Positions 60,928-64,000 of a DNA stretch of 64,000 nucleotides are shown here, in pieces. Origin of the DNA: Tubulanus polymorphus (Eukaryota > Nemertea > Palaeonemertea > Tubulaniformes > Tubulanidae); NCBI RefSeq assembly GCF_964204645.1, contig NC_134026.1, positions 3,782,001 to 3,846,000 on the forward strand, given 5' to 3'. The position numbers and the translations under genes are program-made. How positions within the stretch are numbered: the stretch's first letter is position 1; every line of letters starts with the position of its first letter. The notes under the pieces were generated by a model. It did no database searches. It worked only from the letters and a program-made list of their open reading frames with translations, and was not told where the DNA came from.

Positions 60928-62785
60928 ACTGCAATACATTGAAGGTGGAAGGGAAATGAGAACTATTGGCTCCACATTAGATCCTTGTATTAGGATGTAC
61001 TTGACTAAGTATACACATTTGTGAACATATCCTCGAAGGAAAACACCTCTTAGCAGCCGCCATTATTTATTATCAGACACGTCATGGCGTATTATTCTTC
61101 GAGACGATATCAACATTTTTGTCTTTCATTGCTAATAGTACGGGTATAGAGATTGGCTTGTCAAAATAACCACTATTGGATATTCTAGATCTAGAACTGA
61201 AAGTAATACGATTTAAATGAAATTGTTATTATATAATATGAATATAGCGAGTATATAAAAGTTGTTGTTCAATCTCGTTTTTAATTTCTTTGATTTTCAA
61301 TCTTTCTTTTTGGTGTTCAATCTGTTTCAGAGTGTGGTATTGCCATCATTTGTGATTGGCAACGATGTCTTCCATTAACATTTCGTTCATCTATGTGATG
61401 ACCAACGCATGAAGTGGATGAGATTGAGAACTTTCCGTGATAAGACAACCGGATTTATTTGAAAATAAACGGTCCACACTCGAATCGAACTTGAGTTCAG
61501 CGCTTTCCCAGCGTCGTGCAGTCCAAACTATAGCATCGACAAGGCTCATATTTTCATCCACCCATTCCGTGTTCTCTTATTTATTAAATACGCCATGAGC
61601 GCACAATTTTCGCGAGTATTGTATTTTTACGGAACTTCTTCTAGGTTGCTTTTTAGTGAGGATATTAACAAGGAGAGGAAGAATGGTCTTTTGTCCAGTA
61701 TGACTAACAACGAACCGGAGAGTGATTCCTTGTCGTAGTAATTAATTGGCATATCTTTGTGAATTGTAAACGGTTCAATGGACGTATCATCACGGGGTAA
61801 TTATGCAACTAGTATATAAGCATGAGACACCGATAATGATGCAATTGCATCAATCGTATTGATATCACGCTTTCGAAGAGATGTTCGAAGAGATTTAACG
61901 AAATCTTGATCTCATTTGGCGTTATTGTTGCCAAACAAGAGAAGAAAAGTGGTAAAAAAGAAACGTTGATAAGCATTTTAGCAGGTTGCACTTGAGCTTA
62001 CGTATTTGCGTGTTCTGAGATGAGATAATCTGATTTACTCGGCCAGCCTCGGGTATTCTTACGCGCGCAGTCTTTTTGTAGGCTAAAAGATTTGCTGTCA
62101 CGAACAGACATATCGCCATTCTCCAAGGGTCCAACAATTATTTCGGATTGTTGAGGCAGTGTCTGAAGGTGCACCTGATTACCAGACGTGGTAAACGAAT
62201 GCAGGTCATGTCACCGCTAACCTTTTGATATGCGTCACGACCAAGTGACCAGCTTACCGTTGGTCATACCGTTGGTCATACGTTATTTTGCTGTTTGTAT
62301 GCAACCACCGTAAATCGAGATTTCTTATTTCTTGCTAATGGGTATTTTTTCACGTATAAGTTTGACTAAAATTCCAAAGATTAGGTAATCGAAAAATGCT
62401 TGAGTTCAATATCATACTGGCGCAGTTATCACTTATTTTTTTAGTGAGCTGGGCATTAAAAAATCATCAAGTTAACACGTTTGACGTTGAGCGAGGGTGT
62501 TTTTCTATGAGAGAAACCATCAGCAACTGATCTAATTTTGCGACACCAAACTAATTTTCAGGACAAAAAACACACACAACACACCTAGAGCCTTTCCAGC
62601 CTTGTCACTAAATCACACAATACTGTTTCCGACAAGGCAATACCATTTGAAGTTGTGTATACAAAAAAATCACTGGGATGGGAAATTAAGAGAATATCGT
62701 AACATGCGTACGCATATTCAATGGGGTTCGCTATACAAAAAGAGATAAATAAAATCCAATATTGGAAAGAGCTCCATGTTTTTCT

Positions 62786-63136
62786 TCACCCGGTTAAATA
62801 TATAACAGTCATCGAAGAATCATTTCGTAGCGAGTAGTGCATAAAACTGATTGAAAACGTTTCGATTCGTGGCAGATCATAAAATCTAAAGCACTGCCAC
62901 ATTTCCAGAATGTAAAGTAAATAGTGATGAAATACCCCATAAACCGACCGGGGCCAGGATAAAATGGTTTTAGACTTGTAAGGAAGAGAGTATGGTGCGC
63001 ATAAACTGATTAATGAGCTCGATAAAGATGTAGAAATCAATTCCATTAGGGTTTTACGCGATTTCGTCAAATAGTCTTCAATGCATGGAGCTGCACCCAA
63101 ATGAACCAATTTCTTTGGATTATCTGAGACCATCAT
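62786..63136 (-). CDS. Unidentified 116-codon open frame
   Basis: A minus-strand ATG-to-stop frame, unusually long for intergenic AT-rich DNA here. The translation has hydrophobic patches (SLISLCAPYSLPY, GVFHHYLLYILEMW) but no motif I recognise, and no clear splice partners. It may be chance or a decayed element. Confidence 0.15.
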   Translation of the reverse strand: MMVSDNPKKLVHLGAAPCIEDYLTKSRKTLMELISTSLSSSLISLCAPYSLPYKSKTILSWPRSVYGVFHHYLLYILEMWQCFRFYDLPRIETFSISFMHYSLRNDSSMTVIYLTG

Positions 63137-64000
63137 CCCTACTCAGTGACGATCTGTGTATATATGTACTAACTACCTTGCTTTTTTTCTGTCGACGGCT
63201 GATATGATTTAGCGTTGAAAGCGCTGAACAGCTCGTGTTTTATGCAGATGCAATACGTTGTTTGGTGACACCCGCAAACTGTAAACTGCTTTACCCCGAT
63301 ACGGCAGTCAATACACTTTAGAACTGGTTCTTGTGTCCTTCTCAGGTTTAAAGAATCGAGTTACTGTAACTAAAACAGGTTCATGTATTATTGGCCACGT
63401 ATAAAACATATCAAATATATACTCATAGCAGTACCACACATCTATGTACATATAAATTAGTTATTTGCGATGCTTATTTTACGCCCTAGTTCACGTTACT
63501 GATCATAATGGACAAACAACGACATACAAAGTGTTCATCTAGCGTGTGGCTAACAGTACGTGTTCAGTAATGACAAAAAGCTGTTTTTTGTTACACGTCG
63601 TTTTTTGTTACATGTTTTTTTCCGGGTTACTTGGAGATGTGTGAGTTCAGCAAGCACCTTCCATCGCATACAAATGAATGCCTTAAAAGACTCGAATGAT
63701 AAAAACATTCACAAATTTATTTATTATTCATAATTTTCAACATTTCTTCGTTTGCAGAAAATAATTCATAACTCTTGAAAATTCTATTTCCCGATAACAT
63801 TTGAGCATTTAAGATAACAAACACCTAATTTCAAGCATTCCGCACGGAATTTCAATTTGATCATAACAACGCATCTCGAAAAAACTAAATTTGTCCACGA
63901 AGCTTTTTCCGGAAGTAATAACATTCGTTTAAAAGTTTTCATAATCAATTTACTTTTTCTATTAATACTGCTGGATCCAAGTGTGTGCCTGCTCTACAGA

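Larger units (their letters stand above)
60773..64000. other. Region downstream of the giant gene, no gene recognised
   Basis: After the 3' UTR nothing resembles a known domain on either strand. An unassigned 116-codon minus-strand frame lies at 62786-63136. A tRNA-like B-box (AGTTCGATTCG, minus strand) is at about 61488-61500. Confidence 0.5.

Noticed and set aside
61480-61560. Possible tRNA gene or tRNA-derived SINE on the minus strand
   Set aside because: A T-arm-like AGTTCGATTCG is present, but no matching acceptor stem or credible anticodon arm could be drawn.

Overview
This is a window of eukaryotic nuclear DNA. All genes are split by GT-AG introns, and the sequence is AT-rich with many short foldback repeats. 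The protein content points to a bilaterian invertebrate, most likely a lophotrochozoan such as a mollusc: an HR96-type nuclear receptor with an ESCKA P-box, a p47phox/Tks-like adaptor, an ApeC domain, ShKT domains, and expanded kringle, C-type lectin (CTLD) and sushi modules. The species call is an inference. Exons were assembled by hand from splice sites and reading-frame phase; every model below stays in frame from start to stop.

Layout. (1) 2626-4595, minus: NR1J/HR96-like nuclear receptor, 4 coding exons, 431 aa. (2) 5726-8575, plus: mannosyl-oligosaccharide glucosidase (MOGS, GH63), 2 coding exons, 841 aa, head-to-head with the receptor. (3) 11282-21963, plus: GDPD1-type glycerophosphodiester phosphodiesterase, 9 exons, 328 aa. 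(4) 13220-19092, minus: a 768-aa protein with three IQ motifs and an 11-fold FFxFGK repeat, lying wholly inside the 8.35-kb first intron of gene 3. (5) 25893-32399, minus: an 887-aa PX-SH3-SH3-SH2 adaptor, 16 exons. (6) 35705-60772, plus: one continuous 71-exon model, 13,500 nt of coding sequence and about 4,499 aa. It starts with an astacin metalloprotease and continues through EGF-like, ApeC, CUB, kringle, ShKT, sushi and CTLD modules, with a sushi-kringle-sushi-sushi-CTLD-CTLD cassette repeated towards the C-terminus. Its 5' end is not resolved.

The giant gene is the most striking item. It joins a zinc protease to a likely peptidoglycan-binding ApeC domain, 13 CTLDs, 7 kringles and 18 sushi domains. 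By analogy with sushi/lectin/protease proteins of clotting and complement, a secreted recognition or haemostasis role is a reasonable guess. It has a recent 2.84-kb tandem duplication and one kringle exon that looks gene-converted. The PX-SH3-SH3-SH2 adaptor and the nested IQ/FFxFGK gene are also unusual.

Non-coding sequence holds several MITE-like families (one nested in another, a TTAA-flanked piggyBac-like pair, a hAT-like copy with a 6-bp direct repeat), a 100-bp TA microsatellite and a CACGTG-containing minisatellite. From 60.8 kb to the end no gene was recognised.
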